This document shows positions 11,882 to 22,874 of a DNA stretch of 64,000 nucleotides, piece by piece (positions within the stretch are counted from its first letter, which is position 1; every line of letters starts with the position of its first letter). The position numbers were made by a program, and so were the translations under genes. A model generated the notes under the pieces. It made no database searches, was not told the origin of the DNA, and saw only the letters and a list, made by a program, of their open reading frames with translations. Source of the stretch: Carex sylvatica (taxonomy: Eukaryota > Streptophyta > Magnoliopsida > Poales > Cyperaceae); contig CAXKVR010000261.1 of assembly GCA_964058845.1 (NCBI GenBank), forward strand, positions 90,862 through 154,861, written 5' to 3'.

Positions 11882-12614
11882 TGCTACGCTAGGTTTGGGT
11901 TCGACGAACGTTTAAAAAGGGAAAAGAGAGATTTGGGGAAAGAGACAGGGTCGGGGGTGATACAGACGAATTGAATGGTCGTGACTCGTGAGTTTTAAGC
12001 TTGCACAAGAAGAAAATAGAAAATAGAAAAGCGAGAGAGGGAGCCTATTAATAAGCAGTGTTTGGTTTTGTGTGCCCCACTAGCCGCCCCAAGGAGACCG
12101 TCTACCCTCAGGTACCTGAGTTCCAATTGGAAAAATGCACGGTTTAGATTAATCCCATTCAGGCCAAGTTCAATTCGGTGATTGTTGAGGTTGTGGGGGT
12201 CTTCTTTGTGATTCGTGTCAAGTGAAATGAACGGTCCATATTTACCACTTTCATCTCAGGTACCTGTGGTGATACGGATTCGCCCCAAGCCCCCAACAGG
12301 GTTTGCGTTAAGTTGTCCTCGCGGGAGGATCATAACTCGCAAGTTGCGCGTTTTACTAGTTCGCCCTCCGAACTTTTTGGAATAGGATTTATATTGCCCA
12401 GCTGCGCCTTTTCTTTACAAGGATCGGAGGCACGGAGAGTCGGAGTCCTCAGATTAAGACTAAGAGAGGCTCGGATCTTGTTTATATTTTTCCAAGAAAA
12501 TATTTATATTTGATGACAAAAGTATCTACATCTCACGTTACAGAAAATAAAATTTCTAAAATTTATATTTTAAATTATTCGATAAAGTATTCAAACACTT
12601 ACAAATTCAGATAT
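11882..12614. promoter_or_regulatory. upstream region of pyruvate kinase gene
   Basis: The probable leader and promoter of the minus-strand pyruvate kinase gene lie here, including GA-rich sequence (about 11,920-12,045 on the plus strand). The string CAGGTACCTG occurs at about 12,109 and 12,257; it is palindromic and could be a regulatory or repeat-derived motif. I could not place a TATA box. Confidence 0.35.
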
Positions 12615-12982
12615 GAAGAGGGTTCCAATGTCTTATGTCTTTCATATCTCATATTTTATATTTTTATTTTCAAAATTCAAATTGTCAATTCGAATCGTTC
12701 AACATAATATATATATACTAAAATATGGTTAAGGATGAAATTTTATAATTTTTGAAAAAAAATTACTATTTTTTAAGATGGATAGAAAATCATTTTTTTT
12801 AACAGTTCAAAAACAGTAATTTTGCACCTATCTTAAAAAATAGTAAAAAAATATAAAATTTCATCTTCATGTATATTTCAGTATAAATATTATGTTGAAT
12901 GGTTTAGATCCATAATTTGGACTTTGAAAACGAAGATATAAAATATGAGGTATGAAAAAAATAAGGTATTAGAACCCTCCTT
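12615..12982. mobile_element. foldback MITE, family A (Mutator-like)
   Basis: The element begins GAAGAGGGTTCC and ends AACCCTCCTT, with arms that are largely reverse complements of each other over most of its 368 bp. It is flanked by 9-bp near-repeats TTCAGATAT (12606-12614) and TTCAAATAT (12983-12991), 8 of 9 matching. Long inverted repeats with a 9-bp target duplication point to the Mutator superfamily. It has no coding capacity. Confidence 0.75.
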
Positions 12983-12991
12983 TTCAAATAT

Positions 12992-14055
12992 GTATTATTT
13001 AAATATTAAGTGCAGATATTTTTAAAGTACATATGATGTGTAACAAGTGAGGTGGAAGAATAATATTTTAAGACTGAAATAGAGAAGAATACTATATAAA
13101 ATTTAACAAATTGGATTTAAAACTCTCGTGCATAAATTACTCAGTAATTTTAATTAAAAAAATTCCTATATATCTTGATAATATACTCTTTAGGATTGTG
13201 TTTGGGAATTAAAAATTAAGAAAATCAAAAATAACGGCAAATAAGAAAACCTTTAATATTGGAAGTATCATTATCATAGGTAAGCTATTGAGTCCAAATA
13301 TCACCCAACACTTAAAATAACTGTTGAATTGCTAGTTGACAAAATTAACAACGTAAAGAAAAAGAACAAGGAGAAATATTAAAACAACTCTACCGATCTA
13401 ATATAAAATAAGATTGATATATCAAAAAAAGCATTACCAATAATAACATTTGACATTTATAGATTATATTACTTTTTCATAAATTAAAATTTCAGTTTGA
13501 ATTATTTACTTATCTCAAATAAAGTTTGAATTATTTACTGCGCTCGTCAAGATCTCGAAAGAATGAAATAATAATTTAAAATACGGATTAGGCTGGAAAT
13601 AAATATTTTAGAACTAATCACGGTGTACAAAAGTTAAAGTAAAAGTGCTTGACATTTTAGACCATCACGAGGCACGAGTTAATAATGAGTTGTACTATAG
13701 CGCTAATTAAAGTGACGATCAATCCATAAATTGATTGCAATTTTGAAATTAAAATATAGATCTATTGGAACCTTACAGTACACCAAGTCCCCACTTCTCA
13801 AACAAATAAATATACTTCATTATAAATAAAATTATTTGAGGGACAAAAATACTAATTAAAAATTATATACTATTATGTTTGGTTGTGGTAGGTTGTCTTT
13901 TCTGATTTCTATTAGCCTCGAAAGAGAGGGCACAACAGCGAAATAAGTATTATTTTTCTTTATAGGGCAGCCTTTTGTACAAAACTGGACATCGTGCAAC
14001 ATGCGTCACAATACAAATAAACGGGGTGTCTAATTAGTAATTACTAGGAGAAGGG
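12992..14055. other. AT-rich intergenic DNA, no gene seen
   Basis: No coding region was recognised. The last part, from about 13,930, belongs to copy 1 of the tandem duplication described separately. Confidence 0.4.
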
Positions 14056-14064
14056 GTTAGGTAC

Positions 14065-14242
14065 GAGTGCATAACCTCTGAGATATCTCAACTTTTGCGT
14101 GACCGACGTGTCCGGTGCCTATTCGGTGACAGCACAGGGGCTATAATATTTATGCTTTGAGATTCGTGCATAACGTATTGAAACGGTTGAGATATTTCAT
14201 AAAGGCACGCAAAGTTTGAGATATCTCAGAGGATACGAATTC
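14065..14242. mobile_element. foldback MITE with perfect 9-bp target duplication
   Basis: This 178-bp element has arms containing CCTCTGAGATATCTCAA and its reverse complement. GTTAGGTAC flanks it on both sides (14056-14064 and 14243-14251). The matching place in the second duplication copy (about 15,965-15,986) lacks the element, which confirms an insertion. The 9-bp duplication suggests a Mutator-like origin. No protein is encoded. Confidence 0.85.
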
Positions 14243-14662
14243 GTTAGGTACACTGTTGGATACATAAAATATAAGAGGTATATTTTACCTCGTGTATTGT
14301 TCCTGCGGTGTATCGCAAGCGACTTTCCAAATGGGGCTGCATAAAGACGAAAATATCTTCCGTTGCGCCGACGAGTATCAGATTCACAATTTCGCATCTG
14401 TCTGTTCGTTTTCTCTGTGTCCAGTAACTCCAGTTTCAACATAATAAGGTGACAGAATCGGTTAATAAAGTACCTTGCCACTAAGACTGCATTTCTGGCT
14501 GGAATGGAGAGAAGAAGCTTTACGTTACATTATGAACTTTTTATGATGATGATGTTCTTGCGGTTTTCATTGACCATATTATTAGGAGGAAATCATTTTG
14601 TTCATTCAGATAAATATTGTCTGATATTTTCCATCATTCTTTGTCACGAATAATTTATAATA

Positions 14663-15065
14663 GAAGAGGATTCAAATGCCTGATTTTTTTTATCTCCATC
14701 GTACATCTATTTTTAAAAACTTAATAATTTAAAGTTTAAAATTTAAACGTCAAAATAAAACCGTTAGATGTAATCTATGTTATTTTCTTTATATGTTCAT
14801 AAAAAATTATCACATTTTAATTTTGTTTTTATATAAATTAATAAGTTGAAAAATCAACGTCTAGAAATTATTCATATTAGTATACATTTTTACAAACTCA
14901 AGATGACAATAAAAACAAAGTTGAAATGCCATAATATTTTATACATGCACAGATAAAATAATGTAGTTCATATCCAATAGTTTTATTTTGAATTTTAAGA
15001 TTTAAATTTTGAGTTATTAAAGTTTTTAAAAATAGAGACATGATGGAGGTATTTAAACCCTCCTC
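14663..15065. mobile_element. foldback MITE, family A (Mutator-like)
   Basis: This 403-bp element starts GAAGAGGATTCAAATGCC and ends AACCCTCCTC, with long imperfect inverted arms. The flanks are TTTATAATA (14654-14662) and ATTATAATA (15066-15074), 8 of 9 matching. It is the same family as 12,615-12,982 and 39,979-40,402. Its interior has many substitutions relative to the other copies, so it is an older member. Confidence 0.75.
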
Positions 15066-16086
15066 ATTATAATATTTTGACAAATACGAATTATATATAA
15101 ATTTTATTTTATATGATTTATATTTTAGAAGACTAAAAAGTATTGTGTGAAGACTAAAAAATGAAGTTCATAATTTAGGAACAAATAATATTAAGTACTC
15201 CATTCAACTTGCTATCAGTTCATATCAATATTTCATCATATGCCAATAATTTATTGTTCCAATAATAGCTCTCATCATCTATATTTGTAACTTGTAGGTG
15301 TTATTTGTTCTTCATTCATTATTCTTTTTTTCCTTTCAGTGTAAATTATTTCTGATGTCATTCGTCCTAGTTATATATATATAATAAAAAATAACAAATA
15401 AAATTGACACTTTTCTTCTTCCGAAGAAAGAAGTAAAGCTGGAATTAATCCAACGTAGTTTGGTCAAAGATGGAATAAATAAAAGATTAAAAACTGTTAC
15501 AGGCAAATTGAGCAAATTCATGGGACCAACTTCTCGGTCATTGCTTAAAAATAAACAGATACAAACATAAAAATGTTGAGAGCATTTTTTCTTCATGGTT
15601 GACATTAGGAGAGAACTTTTGTTTTTCTTTTATATTTTTATTTTTGTTCGTTAGAGTATTTTCTCAACGCTATATTATTAAAAATCATAACAGTATGACC
15701 TGTTTAAAATAATTTTTAAAAATATATACAAACCAACAGCATGCAATTGGTACATCTGATGAAATTAATTATAGTTCGTGGAATGCAAATTTAAGTCAAA
15801 ACGATAATTTTAAACAGCTCAGGCTGCCAATAGTATACAAGTTTGATAAATTATTTTGATAATTATTTTCACAATTAAAATATTTATTCAGAATAAAAAG
15901 GACAGTGCAATTCTGACACAGGAAAAAAAAAATACCGCTGTCTCGCCCTAATAACTAGGAGAAAGGGTTAGAAAAACACCGTTGGATCGATAAAGCTGTG
16001 GGTTTAGACCGTGGATAGGTCATCTATTTATTTTACTGCATATATTGTACCTGCGGTATATCGTAAGCGACTTCCCGAAATCCCGA

Positions 16087-16290
16087 ATGGAGCAGCATAA
16101 AGACGAAAGAATCTTCCATTGCGCCGACCAGTATCAGATTCGCAATGTTCGCATTCTCGGTTCCGCGGTTCATGTTCTCCGTGTTAAATCATCTCCATTT
16201 ATTTTAACTGGAGAAGGTGACAAGTGGCTAAATAGTTTCATCACCTTGCCCCTGCAAGCTGCAGTTCTCCATTTCTCGTGTGACTTGTGA
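16087..16290 (+). pseudogene. small duplicated ORF of unknown origin (possible gene fragment)
   Basis: A 67-codon frame from the ATG at 16087 encodes MEQHKDERIFHCADQYQIRN and continues. The matching place in copy 1 (about 14,330 on the plus strand) encodes a similar start, MGLHKDENIFRCADEYQIHN, and then stops early. Conservation of these 20 residues between diverged copies suggests that both descend from a coding sequence. I do not recognise the family. It is more likely a fragment of a larger gene than a functional small protein. Confidence 0.35.
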
Positions 16291-16780
16291 GGGATTATAA
16301 AAGGAAGCTTTACGTTATGTGTTGCGAATTTATGGCCGTGATATTCTTGCGCTAGAAGTCGTCCTTTTGCCTTAATTAGGGTCTGGAATCTGGATAGAGG
16401 ATATAAAATTTTTTAGTGGGTATTAAAAATGTTCAAGTTTTCTTCTGAAATAAATGCTAAAATTAGACATATAATTTTAACTCAAAATTAACATTTTAGT
16501 TCAAAATTAATATCTTAACTAAATGTACCAAACGAGACTAAAAAAAATCTAAATTATTTACTATGATACATGTGGGAACATAACTAGAAATTTCAAATTA
16601 AAGAGGATGAAGAATTTAATACAGTGTAATTTCATTTTATAAAAAAATTAAAAAATATTGATACATACAAAACTATAATTTTTTACTTTATAAGAAGACC
16701 CTCTTTTCCTCTACTAAGATCACGGCTGGATGCATTTAATTAAATACTGGAAACTTTGCTTTTCTCTGCGATATTGCATA

Positions 16781-17071
16781 TAAGAGCATCTCCAATAGTG
16801 ATTGTTTATGGATTGCTTATGCTGATGTGTGAATTATTTTTTTAATTACTAGGTTGTATTGCTATTGCTTATTTAGCAATTGTTGGAAATAATTGCTTAA
16901 TAAGAAATCATTTTCTAAATATGAGTTGGCCAAATGTTTAATTCTTATTGGTTAAGTGTTTAATTATCAATTGTTTGGTTGATTATAACAATGTAGGAGT
17001 GAATTGTTTAATTTCTAAATTTTTCATAATTGTTATTTAGCAATTAATTTCAATTGCTGGATTGGAGATGC
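16781..17071. mobile_element. MITE with GAGCATCTCCAAT termini
   Basis: The left end reads AGAGCATCTCCAATAGTG and the right end is ATTGGAGATGCTCT, its reverse complement. TTGCT/AGCAAT-type motifs repeat through the inside. Termini with GAGCATCTCCAA are common on plant MITEs. No clear target duplication was found, so the superfamily is open. Confidence 0.55.
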
Positions 17072-17800
17072 TCTAATATGCCTTAATTACTACGTCTTAA
17101 GGTAAAATTCGAGGTCGACTTAGGTATTAAATTTTAATTTTAGAAAGTTTGTAAAACGTACTAAATTTTTTCCTCTGACATCATTAAATTTTTTAACTAG
17201 TATTGTGTCCGTGTGTTAAAACTGAGATATTTTATAAGAGAAAAAAATCATACAAAATAACATATTTTCATAAAAAAAAAAACTAATAACACATGATATT
17301 TTTAAATAATATATAAACTTCCATCTACGCATAAATGACATATTTGTTTTGATCTTTTTGACATATTTTCATAAAAAAGAAAATGAACTCGTACAAAATA
17401 ACATAGTAAATAACAATAGCATTGCTTAAATGTTGTAAAAAAATAGAAAGAAATGAAGACATAATTACATAACCAATCATTTATCAATCAATTTAAAAGT
17501 TTCTTAAATAACATTTAAAAAAATAAAAAATCAATAATAATTAGAAAGATGATACAATTTAGACGTGACAAATACGTGTGGCGAGTACATGGTACCTAGA
17601 AAAATATCAAAATTATGCATAGAATCATAATATTTGATCTGAGAGTTAATATTAAATCTGAAATTTATCTTTTCTTGCTTAATATAAAAATGGAGAAAGA
17701 TTTCATATTTTAATTATAGCTCACGTCACCTGTATTTATATAAATGACCTCATTTCCTCATCCATTATATTTTCCCTTTTAGTAAATTATCATCAATTCG

Positions 17801-17955
17801 GGTATGTTCGACGTGATACTATTTACGTGGGAAAAAGAAAATTCACTCAGACTGAATTTTTTTTTCTCACGTGAACAGTAATTTTTCAGTTCAAAATTGA
17901 ATGTTCATATTCCTATTCATATTTCCAATGGGAACGCCGAACACGCCCTTCATGT
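17801..17955. mobile_element. short inverted-repeat element (possible MITE)
   Basis: The left end GGGTATGTTCGACGT is roughly matched by the complement of the right end CGCCGAACACGCCC. A second inner palindrome (TTCACTCAG/CTGAATTTT with CACGTG-like flanks) sits in the middle. The borders are uncertain. Confidence 0.4.
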
Positions 17956-18400
17956 GTCATTCAACGTGGGTATTGATATAAAATAAACATTTAACAAATA
18001 AAAATGTAGAATTGGTCCTTTTCCACCCTCAAGAGAAAGGAATAAAGCTGGAATTAATAAAACAAGAAACGGTTACAAAGTACAAACAATTGGGAAAATT
18101 TATGGGACCCATTTTTTCTTGGCCATTACTTGAAATAAAAAATAGCATAATTTAGAACATGAAAAGTTTTAAACAACTTTTCTTCTAGGTTGACATTTAA
18201 GAGAAAAAATTTATTCTCTTTGCTTGTTGGAGTACCTCTCATCACTATAAATTACAATATTACCGCATGTTCTGAATAAATTTAAAAATACATATGGAAA
18301 ATCAAACAGCATACAAGAAGGTCTCCGAATAATATATATATTATTTTTGGATAAAATAAAATAAAATCTGATGAATTGCAGGTGATGTTTTTGTTAAGTG

Positions 18401-20020
18401 GGAATTTAATGTAAATGTTTGATGCTTAGGCATCAAAGGTACTTTAATATCGTTCTTATAAAAATCTTATTGGATGAAACAATGATACAATGGTGAAACT
18501 AAAATATAAATAGTAGATTTTTCACATATCATGATAGAAAAAAAATCAAAAACATCTTTAAATAATCACTCCCGTATATTCTTTAAAAACAGAAGCAAAT
18601 TGAAAAAAAAAAAAAATACATTAGGGATGCCACGCAGGACAGTACTACCTTAATCTTTCCGATTTTTTTATTTATATCAAAAAAAAATATAAATTTAAAA
18701 AACTAACCAAACCGCGCGTTTATTTCGAAAACTATCCAAATCGAAAAAAAAAATTCGGTAAATGGATATTAAAACTGGAAAAAAAAATTCCGGAAATTTT
18801 TTTTCCTGTTTTAGGATTTTTTTTTTAGGAAATTTTTTTTTCCGATTTTTTTTTAAAAGTTTTTATAATTTATTTATTTTTTGCATTGAAGTATTATAAA
18901 TATTTAATATATTTTTTTAAAATAGATTAAATAGTTCGTAAAAAATAACAGCTATTTCTGAATTAGCGCTATTCTTGTGTTATTCAAACGTTATTCCTGT
19001 ATCGCCAGGAATAGCACAGCCTGCTGATTTGAACCGTTGTTCCGAAACATTGGGTAAACAAAAATAAAATATATAAAAATGTGACAATATGAAAAGAAGC
19101 AGATGTCTGTCGACTTTTGACAGTTGAATTGACGAGACGGTGCCTATGGTCGTTTCCTGTGGGAAATCGGAACCTAAGCTTATGGTCCAAAAATATGATG
19201 TTTGACATTCTTTTTAATAATTTTGAAAATTAAAATTATGCATCTATCGTATGGAGAATTTCTCCTTAATCATTATGTTAGACGTGGTTTTCAATTTAAT
19301 TATTGACTAAAACAATTTTAAAATTAATCAAACATTAAATTTATGAAATTTGAGAGCAATTTTTTTATTTTATTAAAGAATCCTGGTACACTCTAACATT
19401 TTGCATATGTTATTTTTAAAAATTAAACTTGCGATCGCTTTATAAAGAAATGGAGTTTGTGCCTATGTAGTAATAGTAATAATAATCTCCATTCTTATAT
19501 TATGCACGTAGTTGTTCTGATGTGCCAACGACTCAAATTAAAAAATAAATTTTCAAATTGACTATCAACCCTCTAATCACATAACTTGTATTATTTTGAT
19601 TAAATACATCTATTTTATGCGTAGAAGCTTAAAGTTAGTTAAAAACATACTTGCCACATACATCTATTTTTCTTTGTTTCATTTCTCATTTTTCTCTATA
19701 GTTTTGACGAAAAAAATTGAAGCAATCACATCTTTTTAGATGTTGTCTATAGCTACTATATATTTGTAAATAGATAAATAGCAAATTTTGTATTAATAAA
19801 AACAATCATATTTTTCTGATTTGAAAAAAATTTCGATTTCTCAACTTCGCTGACAATCCAAACAATTATCATGATCTTTAGATTCATTTTACCTCGGAAG
19901 GTTCATTTCCAAAGTTGGTTAGAAGTTCTTATTTACCTGGCCTGGCCAACGTTTATATATATAAGTTGCTTCTCATTCTCATTCAGATTTTCTCTTCTCA
20001 CTAATTAAGGGACTTAGTAG
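18401..20020. other. AT-rich intergenic DNA, no gene seen
   Basis: Holds A/T homopolymer-rich low-complexity DNA at about 18,600-18,870 (repeated runs around TTTCCGGAAATTTT). A repeat at 19,670-19,850 is listed separately. No gene was recognised. Confidence 0.4.
19670..19850. repeat. dispersed repeat, copy 1 (pairs with 27,125-27,285)
   Basis: Shares TTTCATTTCTCAT, CTACTATATATTT and AAACAATCATAT in the same order with 27,125-27,285, in direct orientation and about 7.4 kb apart. Homology stops on both sides. It may be an eroded dispersed repeat rather than a terminal repeat of one element. Confidence 0.5.
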
Positions 20021-22299
20021 CCTACAAGTAGGGATGGCAAAAAAATTCGAGGTTCGTAATTCGATTCGGGTTTGATTCGGATTTGATTCGATTCGAAATG
20101 GATTCGAATTGAAACGAATCAAACCAGGTTCGGTTCGAAATTAATTCAAACCAAACTCAAACCTAGCCTGATTCGATCGAAATAGGTTCGTGATTTTTTT
20201 GTGGTCCGAATCTCATAAAATCACCGGCCATTCATTTTACTTGATCAGATCGAATCTCATAAAATTCGGCCATTCATTTTACTTGGGGAAATTAAAAAGC
20301 ACATGAGGCCATTCATTATTTCATTTAACCTAGCCGTCTGGGAGACTCCCAGCCTCCCATGCTCTCTGACTCGCTCTAAACCCTAACTTGGCCATCGCTC
20401 CTCTCTCTCTCGCAACAGTATTGCTCTCTCTCTCTCTAAGCCAACAGTACACCTCCGTCGATTGGAATTCTGCCGTCGACCTAGGGTTTAGAGCTAGGGT
20501 TCCAGCACCATCGTTAGCAAGGTGATTGAACACCAACAAAAGTAAATCGTTTAATTTTTCCGCCGACCTAGGGTTCATAGCTATTTCTTCTTATACTAGT
20601 CATTACCAGTAACTTATCTGAATCTGATATACTGATAAAACCTTTAGCTAATATACTGATATACTGATATACTAGTTTTTCTTGCCTTGGCTGATATACT
20701 GATAATCCTTTCATGCAGATTTGCGCCCTTCTCAACTGTGTAGAGTTGGATCTGTTGTTTCAGCTGCAGATTGGCAAATTAGTTTAAGTATGTTTCTTAT
20801 AATTAATTTTAGTAATTTACTTGGGGATTCTTTCTATTTTATCTTTTATATACATTTCTATTATACATAACTTGTCTATTTGCCTAATTATACTTGTTGA
20901 TTTGCATCTTTTAATTATACTTACTAATTTGTCCCTTTTATATTTTAATTATACTTGCTGATTTGCATCTTTGTTTATTTGCTTAATTTTTTTATAGAAT
21001 ATCGCGGGTTGAATCTTCTCATACTCCCACTAATGAGGTGGAAGAAGGTGAAACTATAGATACCGACAATGGCAGTGAGAAAATTCTCATAGATGTTGAT
21101 GAGACTACGGTAGTTGACCTAACTGAAGAAAATGTTAAGGGAAAAGATTCGAAAGTCGGATGCAAAAGAAAGTCGGAAGTGTGGGAGTGGTTTAAAATGT
21201 TTGATGTGGATGTGAAAGGGCCCAAAGGGACAACAGTGAAGATACAAAAGGCCGAGTGTACCCAATGCAAAAAAAGGTACAATGTGAACCTAAGTGGTAG
21301 TACTTCTCACCTCTTAAAGCATGTTAAAGCATGTTTTGAAATTAAACGAGTCAAAAGAATATCACTATCGGGTACGTTGAAATTTCCAAATAATAACCAA
21401 GTTGGGTATGATGTAGTGAGAGGGAGCGGGGGTTATGATCACATGAAATGTCGGGAGATTATTGCAAAGATGATCATGAATTGCCATTCTCGTTTATTGA
21501 ACACTATTGGTTTAATGTTCTAATGAAGTACAACAATCCCTTGTATCAAAGAGTGACTAGAAACACCATAAAAAATGATTGCATAAAGTTTTTTGAATCT
21601 GAAAAAGAGAAGATTAAAAATATTTTCAAGCATGCCAAAATAATATCACTCACTTCTGATTGTTGGACTTCAAATCAAACCATTGATTACATGGTTATAA
21701 CCGCTCATTACATAAATCCAGATTGAAAGTTGCAAAAAAGAATAATTAGTTTTATTGAGCTTGCACCACCTCACACTGATGAGGCAATCTCGGATGCCAT
21801 TTTGGAGTCTCTTAGAAAGTGGGGTATCTTAAACAAAATTGGAACAATTACCCTAGACAATGCATCCAATAATGATAAGGTTGCGCTCATTTTGAAGTCC
21901 AACTTTGAGGTAACAGGCATGTTGCATTTTAATGGTTTTTTTTTTTTTCATGTGAGATGTTGTGCTCACATATTGAACTTGATAGTGCAAGTTGGACTTG
22001 ACCGAATTAATGATTGCATTGTCAAGATTAGATAAGGTGTTAAGTACCTTAGAAAATCCCCAGCTAGATTGTGTTGGTTGTAGCAATAATCTTTTTCGTC
22101 TATTTGACTAATTTGGAAAAACATACAATTATTGAATTTTATGATTTCTTTTAGTTTTGAAAAATATGTAGGTTCAAGTAAAATGGAATTGCAAAATGGA
22201 ATACTTGGACTGAAGAAATCATGAAGATGTTTATCAAAAATTCGAATTGTAAAATCAGAAGCTTGGTAAAGTAAGTCTGAGGTTGTTTAAACAGGGATA

Positions 22300-22845
22300 A
22301 AACATTGGTAACGTTTGTAAAATGTTGTAACGTTTTAGGCATGTCTGAAACACTGAAGAAATAATTGATCAAACTCAGAAAACAAAATAAAACGGTGTAA
22401 CGTTTTCATGAAACGTTATAACGTTTTAAGTTGTCAGAACAGCTGTAATATAACTGCGCAAATTAATATGAAATGTTACCACGTTTTACAAACCGTTGTA
22501 ACATTTTAGAGAAGTTCAGAACTGCTCAATACAGCTGTCTACATTCTCCCTTAAACGTTGTAACGTTTCAAGAGTGTCAGAGCTTTCAACACAGCTGTAT
22601 CAGAATTCAAAATAAAGCGTTGTAACGTTTTACAAACGTTGTAACGATTTAATTAATTCTGAGCTTTAAAAATTCCTGTTTTTGATCAAGTTTGAGTCAG
22701 TGCAAAATGTTACATAATGTTATACAATCGTTGGTAATGTTTTGATCGATTAGCTGAGCTGTCAGAAAATTAAAACCCTAAATCGCATTTTGAACTAAAA
22801 CGTTGTAACGTTTTAAAAAATGTTGGTAACGTTTTAGCTCACTTA
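22300..22845. repeat. array of AACGTTGTAACGTTTTA-type motifs
   Basis: About a dozen variants of GTTGTAACGTTTTA, often in closely spaced pairs, occur at irregular intervals of roughly 30-90 bp. Many contain the palindrome AACGTT. The array lies just upstream of a TATA-like box, as enhancer repeats do in some plant LTR U3 regions. Confidence 0.75.
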
Positions 22846-22865
22846 GCTCATTTTTGAGTTGTTTC

Positions 22866-22874
22866 TATAAATAG
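22866..22874 (+). promoter_or_regulatory. TATA-like box in the nested insertion
   Basis: TATAAATAG lies directly after the GTTGTAACGTTTTA array and would start transcription near 22,900. It is inferred only from its position and consensus. Confidence 0.4.

Larger units (their letters stand above)
13930..15790. repeat. diverged tandem duplication, copy 1
   Basis: The pieces 14,030-14,060 with 14,250-14,580, and 15,400-15,790, match 15,950-16,370 and 18,010-18,310 in the same order and orientation. Shared landmarks are CTAGGAGAA(A/G)GGGTTAG, the string AGCATAAAGACGAAA or its variant, AGAAGCTTTACGTTA, and AAGCTGGAATTAAT. Copy 1 carries two later MITE insertions (14,065-14,242 and 14,663-15,065). 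Identity is moderate, so the duplication is old. Confidence 0.65.
15930..18400. repeat. diverged tandem duplication, copy 2
   Basis: Direct counterpart of 13,930-15,790. It keeps an empty site where copy 1 has the MITE at 14,065-14,242, and it has an extra stretch of about 1.2 kb (16,400-17,990) with its own MITE-like sequences. The stretch 18,010-18,310 matches 15,400-15,760. Confidence 0.65.
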
